Positions 22,191-27,984 of a stretch of DNA of 27,984 nt are shown one piece after another. Source of the DNA: CAYVZZ01 sp964456185 (GTDB lineage Bacteria; Pseudomonadota; Gammaproteobacteria; Pseudomonadales; Alcanivoracaceae); NCBI GenBank assembly GCA_964456185.1, contig CAYVZZ010000017.1, positions 1 to 27,984 of the forward strand, given 5' to 3'. A program made the position numbers and the translations under genes. The first letter of the stretch is position 1. Each line of letters opens with the position of its first letter. A model generated the notes under the pieces. The model was given only the letters and a program-made list of their open reading frames with translations, was not told where the DNA came from and did no database searches.

Positions 22191-22972
22191 ACCCCAAAGA
22201 ATGCTTGGCTATTTGCAAAGGTAATCGCCGCCAATTCGTCCTCATCTTGCCCGCGGCTTTGCGCCACTTGCTTTAGCACCCAGGGTAAATAGGCGGGTTC
22301 GTTACGGCGCTTCTGGTGAGGTTCTTCGGGCAAGTTGTGTGGCAGCAAATAGGGCGCATCTGTCTCGATTAGGAGGCGATTGTCGGGGACGTTGCTGACA
22401 AGTTCGCGCAATTCGCCACCGCGTCGTTGGTCGCAAATCCAGCCGGTGATGCCGATGTAACAATCCAGGTCGAGATAATCGAAAAGTTCTTGCCGGTTGC
22501 CGGTAAAGCAGTGGACGACGACGCGGCCGAGGTCATCGCGTTGCTCTTTTAATAGCGGCAAGAAACGCTCATGCGCATCGCGTTGATGGAGGAAGAGTGG
22601 TTTGCCACAGTCGGCGGCGAGTTGCAGTTGTTCGCTAAAAGCGGTTTCCTGCTGTGGGCGCGGGGAATAATCACGATTGAAATCCAGACCGGTTTCGCCG
22701 ATGGCGACGATGTTGTCGTGCTCGGCGAGCTGCCGCAGTTTACTTAATACAGACGGGCTGAAGGTTTTGGCATCGTGAGGATGCACGCCGGCGGTGGCGA
22801 AGGTGCCCTCATGACGCTCGGCAAGCGCCAGTGCCTCGCGCGATTCATCCAGTGAGGTGCCGGTAATGGCAAGGTGTGTTACGCCAGCCTCACGGGCGCG
22901 TCGCAATACGGCGTCCAGGTCGTTGCGAAAGCGCCCGCTGGTGAGGTTGGCACCTATGTCGAAAAGCGGCAT
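22187..22972 (-). CDS. tatD: TatD 3'-5' DNase
   Basis: 261 residues (E. coli 260). Metal-dependent DNase/exonuclease with a TIM-barrel fold, involved in handling of oxidised or fragmented DNA. The start MPLFDIGANLTSGRFRND and the motifs TAGVHPHDAKT, AIGETGLDFNRDY, FLHQRDAHERFLPLL, VVHCFTGN, YIGITGWICDQRRG and LLIETDAPYL are all canonical for TatD proper rather than YcfH or YjjV. It lies 36 bases downstream of lexA on the same strand and is probably co-transcribed, which would place it under SOS control. It converges on birA with a 4-base overlap. Confidence 0.95.
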   Translation of the reverse strand: MPLFDIGANLTSGRFRNDLDAVLRRAREAGVTHLAITGTSLDESREALALAERHEGTFATAGVHPHDAKTFSPSVLSKLRQLAEHDNIVAIGETGLDFNRDYSPRPQQETAFSEQLQLAADCGKPLFLHQRDAHERFLPLLKEQRDDLGRVVVHCFTGNRQELFDYLDLDCYIGITGWICDQRRGGELRELVSNVPDNRLLIETDAPYLLPHNLPEEPHQKRRNEPAYLPWVLKQVAQSRGQDEDELAAITFANSQAFFGV

Positions 22973-23008
22973 ATCAATCCTGATTGGTTACAACATCAAG
23001 CGATGCCG

Positions 23009-23620
23009 TTAACCGGCATCACGTATCAAGCCCACGAAAATGCCTTCAATATTGAATTCTTGCGGGTCCACGTGAATGGGCGCATAGGCATCGTTGGCGG
23101 GCAATAGGGTGATACTACTGCGGTCGACTTTCAAGGTTTTGACAGTGACTTCGTCATTGATGCGTGCCACGACGATTTCGCCGTTGTTGGCGGTTTGTGC
23201 CTTGCGAATGGCAATTAAATCGCCGTCGAGAATGCCGGCATCAATCATGCTGTCGCCACGCACCCGCAGCAGATAGGTGGGATGCCGACGGAACATGTCC
23301 GGTGGCACGGGGAGGCGGCTTTCGACATTTTCGACGGCGTCGATGGGCGTGCCTGCTGCCACCTGGCCGACGATGGGCAAGGTGTGCTCTTCTTCATAGT
23401 CTGGCTCATCGAGCAACTGAATGCCGCGCGAACGGTCGTTATACAGCTTGATGTGTTGCTTGCGTTCCAGTGCGCGCAGGTGGTCGGCGGCGGCATTTTT
23501 GGAACGAAAGCCCATGCGCTCGGCGATTTCGGCACGCGTGGGGGCCATGCCGGTGGCGTGAATAAAGTCCTTGATGCAGTCCAACACTTCCTGTTGTCGG
23601 GCGGTTAGCGGCTGGCTCAT
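23009..23620 (-). CDS. lexA: LexA SOS repressor
   Basis: 203 residues from the ATG at 23620; an in-frame ATG at 23653 would add 11 residues. I prefer 23620 because MSQPLTARQQEVLDCIKDFI is the family start and GAGG lies about 8 bases before it. DNA-binding winged helix at 1-70, then the self-cleavage region: scissile Ala89-Gly90 (VAAG), nucleophile Ser124 (GDSM) and Lys161 (VTVK). E. coli LexA is 202 residues. An SOS box lies 47 bases upstream of the start, so the gene is autoregulated. Confidence 0.97.
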   Translation of the reverse strand: MSQPLTARQQEVLDCIKDFIHATGMAPTRAEIAERMGFRSKNAAADHLRALERKQHIKLYNDRSRGIQLLDEPDYEEEHTLPIVGQVAAGTPIDAVENVESRLPVPPDMFRRHPTYLLRVRGDSMIDAGILDGDLIAIRKAQTANNGEIVVARINDEVTVKTLKVDRSSITLLPANDAYAPIHVDPQEFNIEGIFVGLIRDAG

Positions 23621-23666
23621 GTTGGCCTCACTTTTCTTTTGGTTGTCCGTCATAGCTTACAACAAA

Positions 23667-23682
23667 CTGTACATTAAAACAG
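23667..23682 (-). promoter_or_regulatory. LexA-binding SOS box
   Basis: CTGTACATTAAAACAG matches the gammaproteobacterial SOS consensus CTGT-N8-ACAG exactly at its outer arms. It lies upstream of lexA, as expected for autorepression. A second half-site (TGTACAG, 23690-23696) follows but lacks a proper opposite arm. Confidence 0.85.
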
Positions 23683-23704
23683 TGTTTTATGTACAGCAGT
23701 TTAT

Positions 23705-23716
23705 ATTGTTGACAAT
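23705..23716. promoter_or_regulatory. GntR operator copy 1
   Basis: ATTGTTGACAAT: symmetric arms ATTGT and ACAAT around TG, the TTGT-N2-ACAA pattern I associate with FCD-type GntR regulators. Identical to 23767-23778, 62 bases away, and located between the gntR promoter and the lexA SOS box. Confidence 0.7.
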
Positions 23717-23721
23717 TATCA

Positions 23722-23750
23722 TTGAATTTACGGTTGGTTCTGCCTATATT
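23722..23750 (+). promoter_or_regulatory. Promoter of the gntR-prp operon
   Basis: TTGAAT (23722-23727) and TATATT (23745-23750) are separated by 17 bases, with four and five matches to consensus. The predicted start point near 23757 gives a very short leader to the ATG at 23780. The promoter is bracketed by the two identical GntR operators. Confidence 0.6.
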
Positions 23751-23766
23751 GCGGCCAATTGATTGT

Positions 23767-23778
23767 ATTGTTGACAAT
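23767..23778. promoter_or_regulatory. GntR operator copy 2
   Basis: Second identical ATTGTTGACAAT, ending one base before the gntR start codon and just downstream of the predicted transcription start. A repressor bound here would block elongation or translation entry. Together with copy 1, six helical turns away, it could support looping. Confidence 0.7.
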
Positions 23779-23779
23779 A

Positions 23780-24457
23780 ATGGCAAGAGCAGACAACACA
23801 ACACTGGCCGACCATGTTTTCGCCGAGCTGCAAGACGATATTGTGGTAGGGCGCATTGCGCCCGGCAGCAAGCTGGGCGAGGCGGAGCTGGCGGCGCGTT
23901 TTGGGGTGAGTCGTGGCCCCTTGCGCGAGGCCATTCGCCGGTTGGAATCGCGTCAGCTGGTGGTGCATGTGCCCCATGTGGGTTGTCGTGTGGCCGAGTT
24001 GTCGCTGGATGAATTAATCGAGGTGTATCAAGTCCGCGAGCTGCTGGAAGGTGAAGCAGCGCAGCTGGCGGCTACTGCCATGACAGATGATGAAGTCGCA
24101 CGCCTAAAGCAGCTATTGGCACAACACGAGCAGCAGCAGGATTTGCAGGCCGATCAGGCCTATTACCAACATGAAGGCGACCTGGATTTTCACTACCACA
24201 TCATTCAGGGTTGCCATAACAGCACCTTGGCCAGCCTGCTGATTAATGAACTCTATTATCGCGTGCGCATGTACCGTTATCGCGCCAGCCAGACCAGCCA
24301 TCGTCCGCAGCAGGCATTGCACGAACATCGCGCCATTGTGCAGGCAATCGAAGCGCGCGACGGCGAAATGGCGGCCTTGCTGATGCGCCGGCATTTGTCC
24401 CATGCTCGCACTAATTTGGAACAACAACGTGGCCAGCTGGCCGCGTCAACCCACTGA
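23780..24457 (+). CDS. GntR-family (FCD) regulator, probable PrpR-type control of the prp operon
   Basis: 225 residues from the ATG at 23780; a TTG at 23759 in the same frame is less likely, since it precedes the operator. The N-terminal winged helix (about 10-72, GSKLGEAELAARFGVSRGPLREAIRRLESRQLV) is GntR; the C-terminal helical FCD domain (about 78-215, with HYHIIQGCHNSTL and HEHRAIVQAIEARD) binds an organic-acid effector through a metal-binding His cluster. The gene is first in a run with prpB, prpC and prpD (14-base gap to prpB), so the effector is probably 2-methylcitrate or a related acid. This gntR type differs from the sigma-54-linked PrpR of E. coli. Confidence 0.9.
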   Translation: MARADNTTLADHVFAELQDDIVVGRIAPGSKLGEAELAARFGVSRGPLREAIRRLESRQLVVHVPHVGCRVAELSLDELIEVYQVRELLEGEAAQLAATAMTDDEVARLKQLLAQHEQQQDLQADQAYYQHEGDLDFHYHIIQGCHNSTLASLLINELYYRVRMYRYRASQTSHRPQQALHEHRAIVQAIEARDGEMAALLMRRHLSHARTNLEQQRGQLAASTH

Positions 24458-24471
24458 CACGAGGAGTTGTC

Positions 24472-25362
24472 ATGAGCCAATCGCTATCTGCCGGTGCCCG
24501 TTTTCGCAAGGCGCTGGCCGAAGAACAGCCGTTACAGGTCATCGGCACTATCAACGCTTATTGCGCCATGATGGCCGAGCAAACCGGCTATAAAGCCATT
24601 TATTTATCCGGCGGCGGCGTGGCCAATGCCAGCTATGGTCTGCCGGATTTGGGCATGACCAGTTTGAACGACGTGCTGGAAGATGTGCGCCGCATTACCT
24701 ACGCCACCGATGTGCCCTTGATGGTCGACATCGACACCGGCTGGGGTGGGGCATTTAACATCAGCCGCACGGTGCGCGAGATGATTCGTGCCGGTGCCGC
24801 TGCCGTGCATATTGAAGACCAGGTGGCACAAAAACGCTGCGGCCATCGCCCCAATAAGCAAATCGTCAGCCAAAGTGAAATGGTCGACCGCATCAAGGCG
24901 GCCGCCGATGGCCGTACCGATGACGATTTCTTCATCATGGCGCGCACCGATGCCTTCCAGAAAGAAGGGCTGGACGCGGCCATCGAACGCGCGCAGGCTT
25001 GTCTGGAAGCCGGTGCCGATGGCATCTTCGCTGAAGCCGTACACACGCTGGAAGATTACAAAGCCTTTAGCGAGCGTCTGCCGGGTGTGCCGTTGCTGGC
25101 CAACATCACCGAGTTTGGTGCCACGCCCTTGTTTACCGTGGATGAATTGCGTGATGCGGGGGCTTCCATGGTGTTGTATCCCTTGTCGGCCTTCCGCGCC
25201 ATGAATCAGGCAGCGTTGAATGTCTATCGCACGATTCGCGAAAAAGGCACACAAAAGGAGGCGATCGACAGCATGCAGACACGCATGGAACTGTACGATT
25301 TTCTCGGTTATCACGAGTACGAGCAGAAGCTCGACGCGCTGTTCGCCGAGCAAGATAAATAA
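24472..25362 (+). CDS. prpB: 2-methylisocitrate lyase
   Basis: 296 residues, the same length as E. coli PrpB. It cleaves 2-methylisocitrate to pyruvate and succinate, the last step of the methylcitrate cycle. Motifs: YLSGGGVANASYGLPDLG (44-61), Asp86 and Asp88 in VDIDTGWGG (Mg site), and the catalytic loop KRCGH at 121-125, which separates PrpB from isocitrate lyase. GAGGAG lies 8 bases before the ATG. Second gene of the gntR-prpBCD run. Confidence 0.97.
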   Translation: MSQSLSAGARFRKALAEEQPLQVIGTINAYCAMMAEQTGYKAIYLSGGGVANASYGLPDLGMTSLNDVLEDVRRITYATDVPLMVDIDTGWGGAFNISRTVREMIRAGAAAVHIEDQVAQKRCGHRPNKQIVSQSEMVDRIKAAADGRTDDDFFIMARTDAFQKEGLDAAIERAQACLEAGADGIFAEAVHTLEDYKAFSERLPGVPLLANITEFGATPLFTVDELRDAGASMVLYPLSAFRAMNQAALNVYRTIREKGTQKEAIDSMQTRMELYDFLGYHEYEQKLDALFAEQDK

Positions 25363-25383
25363 CTCAATCAAGAGGAGAGAAAA

Positions 25384-26523
25384 ATGGTTAAGAAAGCACT
25401 AGGCGGTGCTGGCCTGCGTGGTCAGGTGGCCGGTAAAACCGAATTGGCGACCGTGGGCAAAAGCGGTTCCGGTTTGACCTATCGTGGTTACGACATCAGC
25501 GATTTGGCGGAAAACTGTCAGTTTGAAGAAGTGGCGTATTTGCTATTAAAAGGCAAGCTGCCCACACAAGCTGAATTGGATGCTTATAAAGCGAAGCTGA
25601 AAAAACTGCGTGGCTTGCCGCAAGCATTAAAAGAAGTGCTTGAGCGCATTCCCAAAGACGCCCACCCCATGGATGTGATGCGTACGGGCTGCTCTTTCCT
25701 GGGTAATCTGGAGCCGGAAGATACCAGCAAAATGGGCGAATTCCCGCAGCAGGAAGAAAAGGTTGACCGCTTGCTGGCCGCTTTTCCGTCCATCATCACC
25801 TACTGGTATCAATACAGCCACAACAGCAAGCAAATCGACGTGGAAACCGATGACGATTCCATCGGCGGCCACTTCCTGCACCTGCTGAATGGCGAGAAGC
25901 CTAACGAATTGCACGAGCGCGTGATTAACGTGTCGCTGATTCTGTATGCAGAGCATGAATTTAATGCCTCGACTTTCACCGCGCGCGTGTGTGCCTCGAC
26001 CCTGAGCGATATTTATAGCTGCATCACCGGTGCCATTGGCACCTTGCGCGGTCCGCTACACGGTGGCGCTAATGAAGCCGCCATGGATTTGATCGAACGA
26101 TTCAGTAGCCCGGATGAAGCGGAAAAAGAACTGTTGGGCATGCTGGAACGCAAAGAGAAAATCATGGGCTTCGGCCACGCCATTTATCGTGACAGCGACC
26201 CGCGTAACGTCATCATCAAAGCTTGGGCCGAAAAGCTCGGCCAAGACGTGGGCGACACCGTGCTGTATCCGGTATCCGTACGTTGCGAGGAAGTCATGTG
26301 GCGCGAAAAAGAGCTCTTCTGTAACGCCGACTTCTTCCACGCCTCGGCCTACCACTTCATGGGCATCCCCACCAAGTTGTTCACGCCCATCTTCGTGATG
26401 AGCCGCATGACCGGCTGGAGTGCGCATGTGTTCGAGCAGCGCGCCAACAACCGCATTATTCGCCCCAGCGCTGAATACGTCGGTGAAGAACCACGCAAAG
26501 TCACACCCATCGCCGAGCGATAA
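25384..26523 (+). CDS. prpC: 2-methylcitrate synthase
   Basis: 379 residues. It condenses propionyl-CoA with oxaloacetate to give 2-methylcitrate. The short citrate-synthase fold lacks the N-terminal extension of the hexameric TCA enzyme. Catalytic motifs: LHGGANEAAM (substrate His) and MGFGHAIYRDSDPRN (active-site His), and a downstream Asp in MWREKELFCNADFFHASAYHFMGI. The start GLAGKT-like GLRGQVAGKTELATVGKSGSGLTYRGYDI is typical of PrpC. GAGGAG lies 8 bases before the ATG, 21 bases after prpB. Confidence 0.96.
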   Translation: MVKKALGGAGLRGQVAGKTELATVGKSGSGLTYRGYDISDLAENCQFEEVAYLLLKGKLPTQAELDAYKAKLKKLRGLPQALKEVLERIPKDAHPMDVMRTGCSFLGNLEPEDTSKMGEFPQQEEKVDRLLAAFPSIITYWYQYSHNSKQIDVETDDDSIGGHFLHLLNGEKPNELHERVINVSLILYAEHEFNASTFTARVCASTLSDIYSCITGAIGTLRGPLHGGANEAAMDLIERFSSPDEAEKELLGMLERKEKIMGFGHAIYRDSDPRNVIIKAWAEKLGQDVGDTVLYPVSVRCEEVMWREKELFCNADFFHASAYHFMGIPTKLFTPIFVMSRMTGWSAHVFEQRANNRIIRPSAEYVGEEPRKVTPIAER

Positions 26524-26541
26524 CTTGCGCCCAAACACCCT

Positions 26542-26565
26542 TGTAGGAGCGGACCCTGTCCGCGA
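26542..26565 (+). repeat. REP-like palindromic element
   Basis: TGTAGGAGC followed by the stem GCGGAC-CCT-GTCCGC and GCGA resembles the Pseudomonas-type REP with its GTAG head. It is in the 100-base prpC-prpD gap. No other TGTAGGAGC head is present in the window, so it is a solitary copy here. A second pairing, CCCTGTC with GACAGGG (26554-26570), competes with the REP stem. Confidence 0.75.
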
Positions 26566-26566
26566 C

Positions 26567-26592
26567 AGGGATGCCTTGCATAAGGCATCCCT
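26567..26592 (+). terminator. Intra-operon hairpin between prpC and prpD
   Basis: An 11-bp perfect stem (AGGGATGCCTT with AAGGCATCCCT) around a GCAT loop, followed by CCCTTTTA. The T-run is short and offset, so it is more likely to attenuate or stabilise the upstream mRNA than to terminate fully. It directly follows the REP-like element, 32 bases before prpD. Confidence 0.6.
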
Positions 26593-26623
26593 CCCTTTTA
26601 CCAACCCGTGAGGAACTGACACC

Positions 26624-27984
26624 ATGAGTGCCAATGTAGATACCAACGAGCGTCCGGATTATGACAAGGTTATCCAGGACATCGCCGATTACGTTCTCGA
26701 CTATAAAATCGAATCCGAAGAAGCGCTGGATACCGCCCGCAACTGCCTGATGGATACGCTGGGCTGTGGCCTGCTGGCGTTGCGCTTCCCCGAGTGCACC
26801 AAGCATTTGGGCCCCATCGTGGAAGGCACCGTCGTGCCCAACGGCGCGCGCGTACCCGGCACCCAACTGCGTTTGGACCCCGTAAAAGCGGCCTGGGATA
26901 TCGGCTGTATCATTCGCTGGCTGGATTTCAACGACACCTGGCTGGCCGCCGAGTGGGGACACCCCTCCGACAACATGGGCGGCATTCTTGCCGTGGCCGA
27001 TTACCTGTCGCAAAAGCGTGTGGCAACAGGCCAAGCGCCTTTAACCATGCGTGCCGTGCTGGAAGGCATGATTATGGCGCACGAAATTCAAGGTAACCTG
27101 GCCATCAAGAACAGCTTCAACCGTGTTGGCCTCTGCCACGTCCTGCTGGTGCGTGTGGCCTCCACTGCCGTGATTACCAAACTGATGGGCGGCAACCGCG
27201 AGCAAATTATGGCGGCGATTTCTCAAGCCTGGGTGGATGGCTCGGCACTGCGGACCTACCGTCACGCCCCGAATGCCGGCTCACGCAAGAGCTGGGCAGC
27301 AGGTGATGCGACTAGCCGTGCAGTACGTCTTGCCGACATTTCCCTGCGCGGCGAAATGGGCATCCCCGGCGTGCTGACGGCACCTCAGTGGGGCTTCTAT
27401 GATGTGTCTTTCAGTCACAATAACAAGGACTTGAGCCTTAAGCCGGAAGAAGAGCGCCAATTCCAGTTCGAGCGTGACTATGGCACCTACGTCATGGAAA
27501 ACGTGCTCTTTAAGATCAGCTTCCCGGCCGAGTTCCATTCACAAACCGCCGCCGAAGCCGCTGTTATCCTGCACCCGCAGGTGAAAGACCGCATCGACGA
27601 GATTGAGAAGATTGTTATCACCACGCATGAGTCGGCGATTCGCATCATCTCCAAAGTGGGTCCACTGGCCAACCCGGCCGACCGCGACCACTGCATTCAA
27701 TATATGACCGCTGTGCCGCTGATCTTCGGTAACCTCACCGCTGACCATTACGAAGACAGCTTCGCCGCCGCCCATCCGGAAATCGAGGCCCTGCGCGAGA
27801 AGATGGAAATGGTGGAAAACAAGCAGTGGAGCGAGGACTACCTCGACCCCGAGAAGCGCTCCATCGCCAACGGCGTGCAAGTCTTCTTTAAAGACGGCAG
27901 CAAGACAGAAAAAGTGGACGTGGAATATCCCATCGGCCACCGCCGTCGTCGTGCCGAAGGCATTCCCAAGCTGGAAGAAAAATT
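26624..27984 (+). CDS. prpD: 2-methylcitrate dehydratase (3' end beyond the window)
   Basis: 453 codons are visible without a stop, about 30 short of the 483-residue E. coli protein. PrpD dehydrates 2-methylcitrate to cis-2-methylaconitate in a cofactor-free, iron-sulfur-independent way. Family features: ADYVLDYKIESEEALDTARNCLMDTLGCGLLAL at the start, WLDFNDTWLAAEWGHPSDNMGGILAVADYLS, and MVENKQWSEDYLDPEKRSIANGVQVFF near the end. The gene uses PrpD, so the acnD-prpF variant of the cycle is not indicated. GAGGAA lies 8-9 bases before the ATG. Hydration of the product would need an aconitase encoded elsewhere. Confidence 0.97.
   Translation, partial: MSANVDTNERPDYDKVIQDIADYVLDYKIESEEALDTARNCLMDTLGCGLLALRFPECTKHLGPIVEGTVVPNGARVPGTQLRLDPVKAAWDIGCIIRWLDFNDTWLAAEWGHPSDNMGGILAVADYLSQKRVATGQAPLTMRAVLEGMIMAHEIQGNLAIKNSFNRVGLCHVLLVRVASTAVITKLMGGNREQIMAAISQAWVDGSALRTYRHAPNAGSRKSWAAGDATSRAVRLADISLRGEMGIPGVLTAPQWGFYDVSFSHNNKDLSLKPEEERQFQFERDYGTYVMENVLFKISFPAEFHSQTAAEAAVILHPQVKDRIDEIEKIVITTHESAIRIISKVGPLANPADRDHCIQYMTAVPLIFGNLTADHYEDSFAAAHPEIEALREKMEMVENKQWSEDYLDPEKRSIANGVQVFFKDGSKTEKVDVEYPIGHRRRRAEGIPKLEEK

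Noticed and set aside
23681..23696. Second SOS box next to the lexA box
   Set aside because: Only one half (ACAG) is good; the opposite arm reads AGTG instead of CTGT.
24604..25371. Minus-strand frame of 255 codons antisense to prpB
   Set aside because: Fully opposite the clear prpB gene, with no recognisable domain and no ribosome site support.

Overview
This 28 kb window looks like chromosome of a free-living gammaproteobacterium. Several gene orders are typical of that class: lgt-thyA-folA; zapB-like/zapA, then 6S RNA, then 5-formyl-THF cyclo-ligase, divergent from ygfB-pepP-ubiH-ubiI; and a GntR-prpB-prpC-prpD methylcitrate operon. A lexA-tatD pair and a Pseudomonas-style REP hairpin fit too. 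I cannot name the genus from the sequence alone. There is no CRISPR array, phage, transposase or tRNA. Coding density is high and no gene-free stretch exceeds 300 bases.

Layout. 1-180: tail of an M20 peptidase. 208-3889: four-gene envelope operon (COG3014 lipoprotein, YcfL-like lipoprotein, LpoB-like PBP activator, CsgG/FlgT-like secreted protein), closed by a convergent NRDE-family gene. 4705-6974: lgt-thyA-folA with a GTG start overlap. 6946-9782: an accessory patch with a Phd antitoxin and a frameshifted VapC/PIN toxin, an AEC permease, a 179-bp direct duplication of the AEC 5' end flanking a small zinc-ribbon membrane gene, and an RHH/RelE-type toxin-antitoxin pair. 9788-11556: divergent LysR and SDR genes, ended by a strong hairpin. 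11614-13092: cyclo-ligase, 6S RNA, zapA and zapB-like on the minus strand. 13256-17497: ygfB-pepP-ubiH-ubiI, all translationally coupled. 17525-21105: an MFS permease, a TonB-dependent receptor and a third toxin-antitoxin pair, with reversed G/C bias. 21222-23620: birA, and convergent lexA-tatD. 23780-27984: gntR(prpR-like)-prpB-prpC-prpD, the last running off the window.

How the genes work together. Lgt lipidates lipoproteins such as the three predicted at 208-2571. ThyA and FolA form a folate cycle, and the cyclo-ligase recycles 5-formyl-THF. UbiH and UbiI hydroxylate the ubiquinone ring. PrpB, PrpC and PrpD turn propionyl-CoA into pyruvate and succinate, probably controlled by the GntR protein through two identical operators flanking its promoter.

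The points most worth a second look are: the cyclo-ligase ribosome-binding site buried in the closing helix of 6S RNA; the AEC gene-start duplication; the broken VapC beside an intact antitoxin and operator; the twin GntR operators; the expanded LpoB operon; and the composition flip at 17.5 kb.
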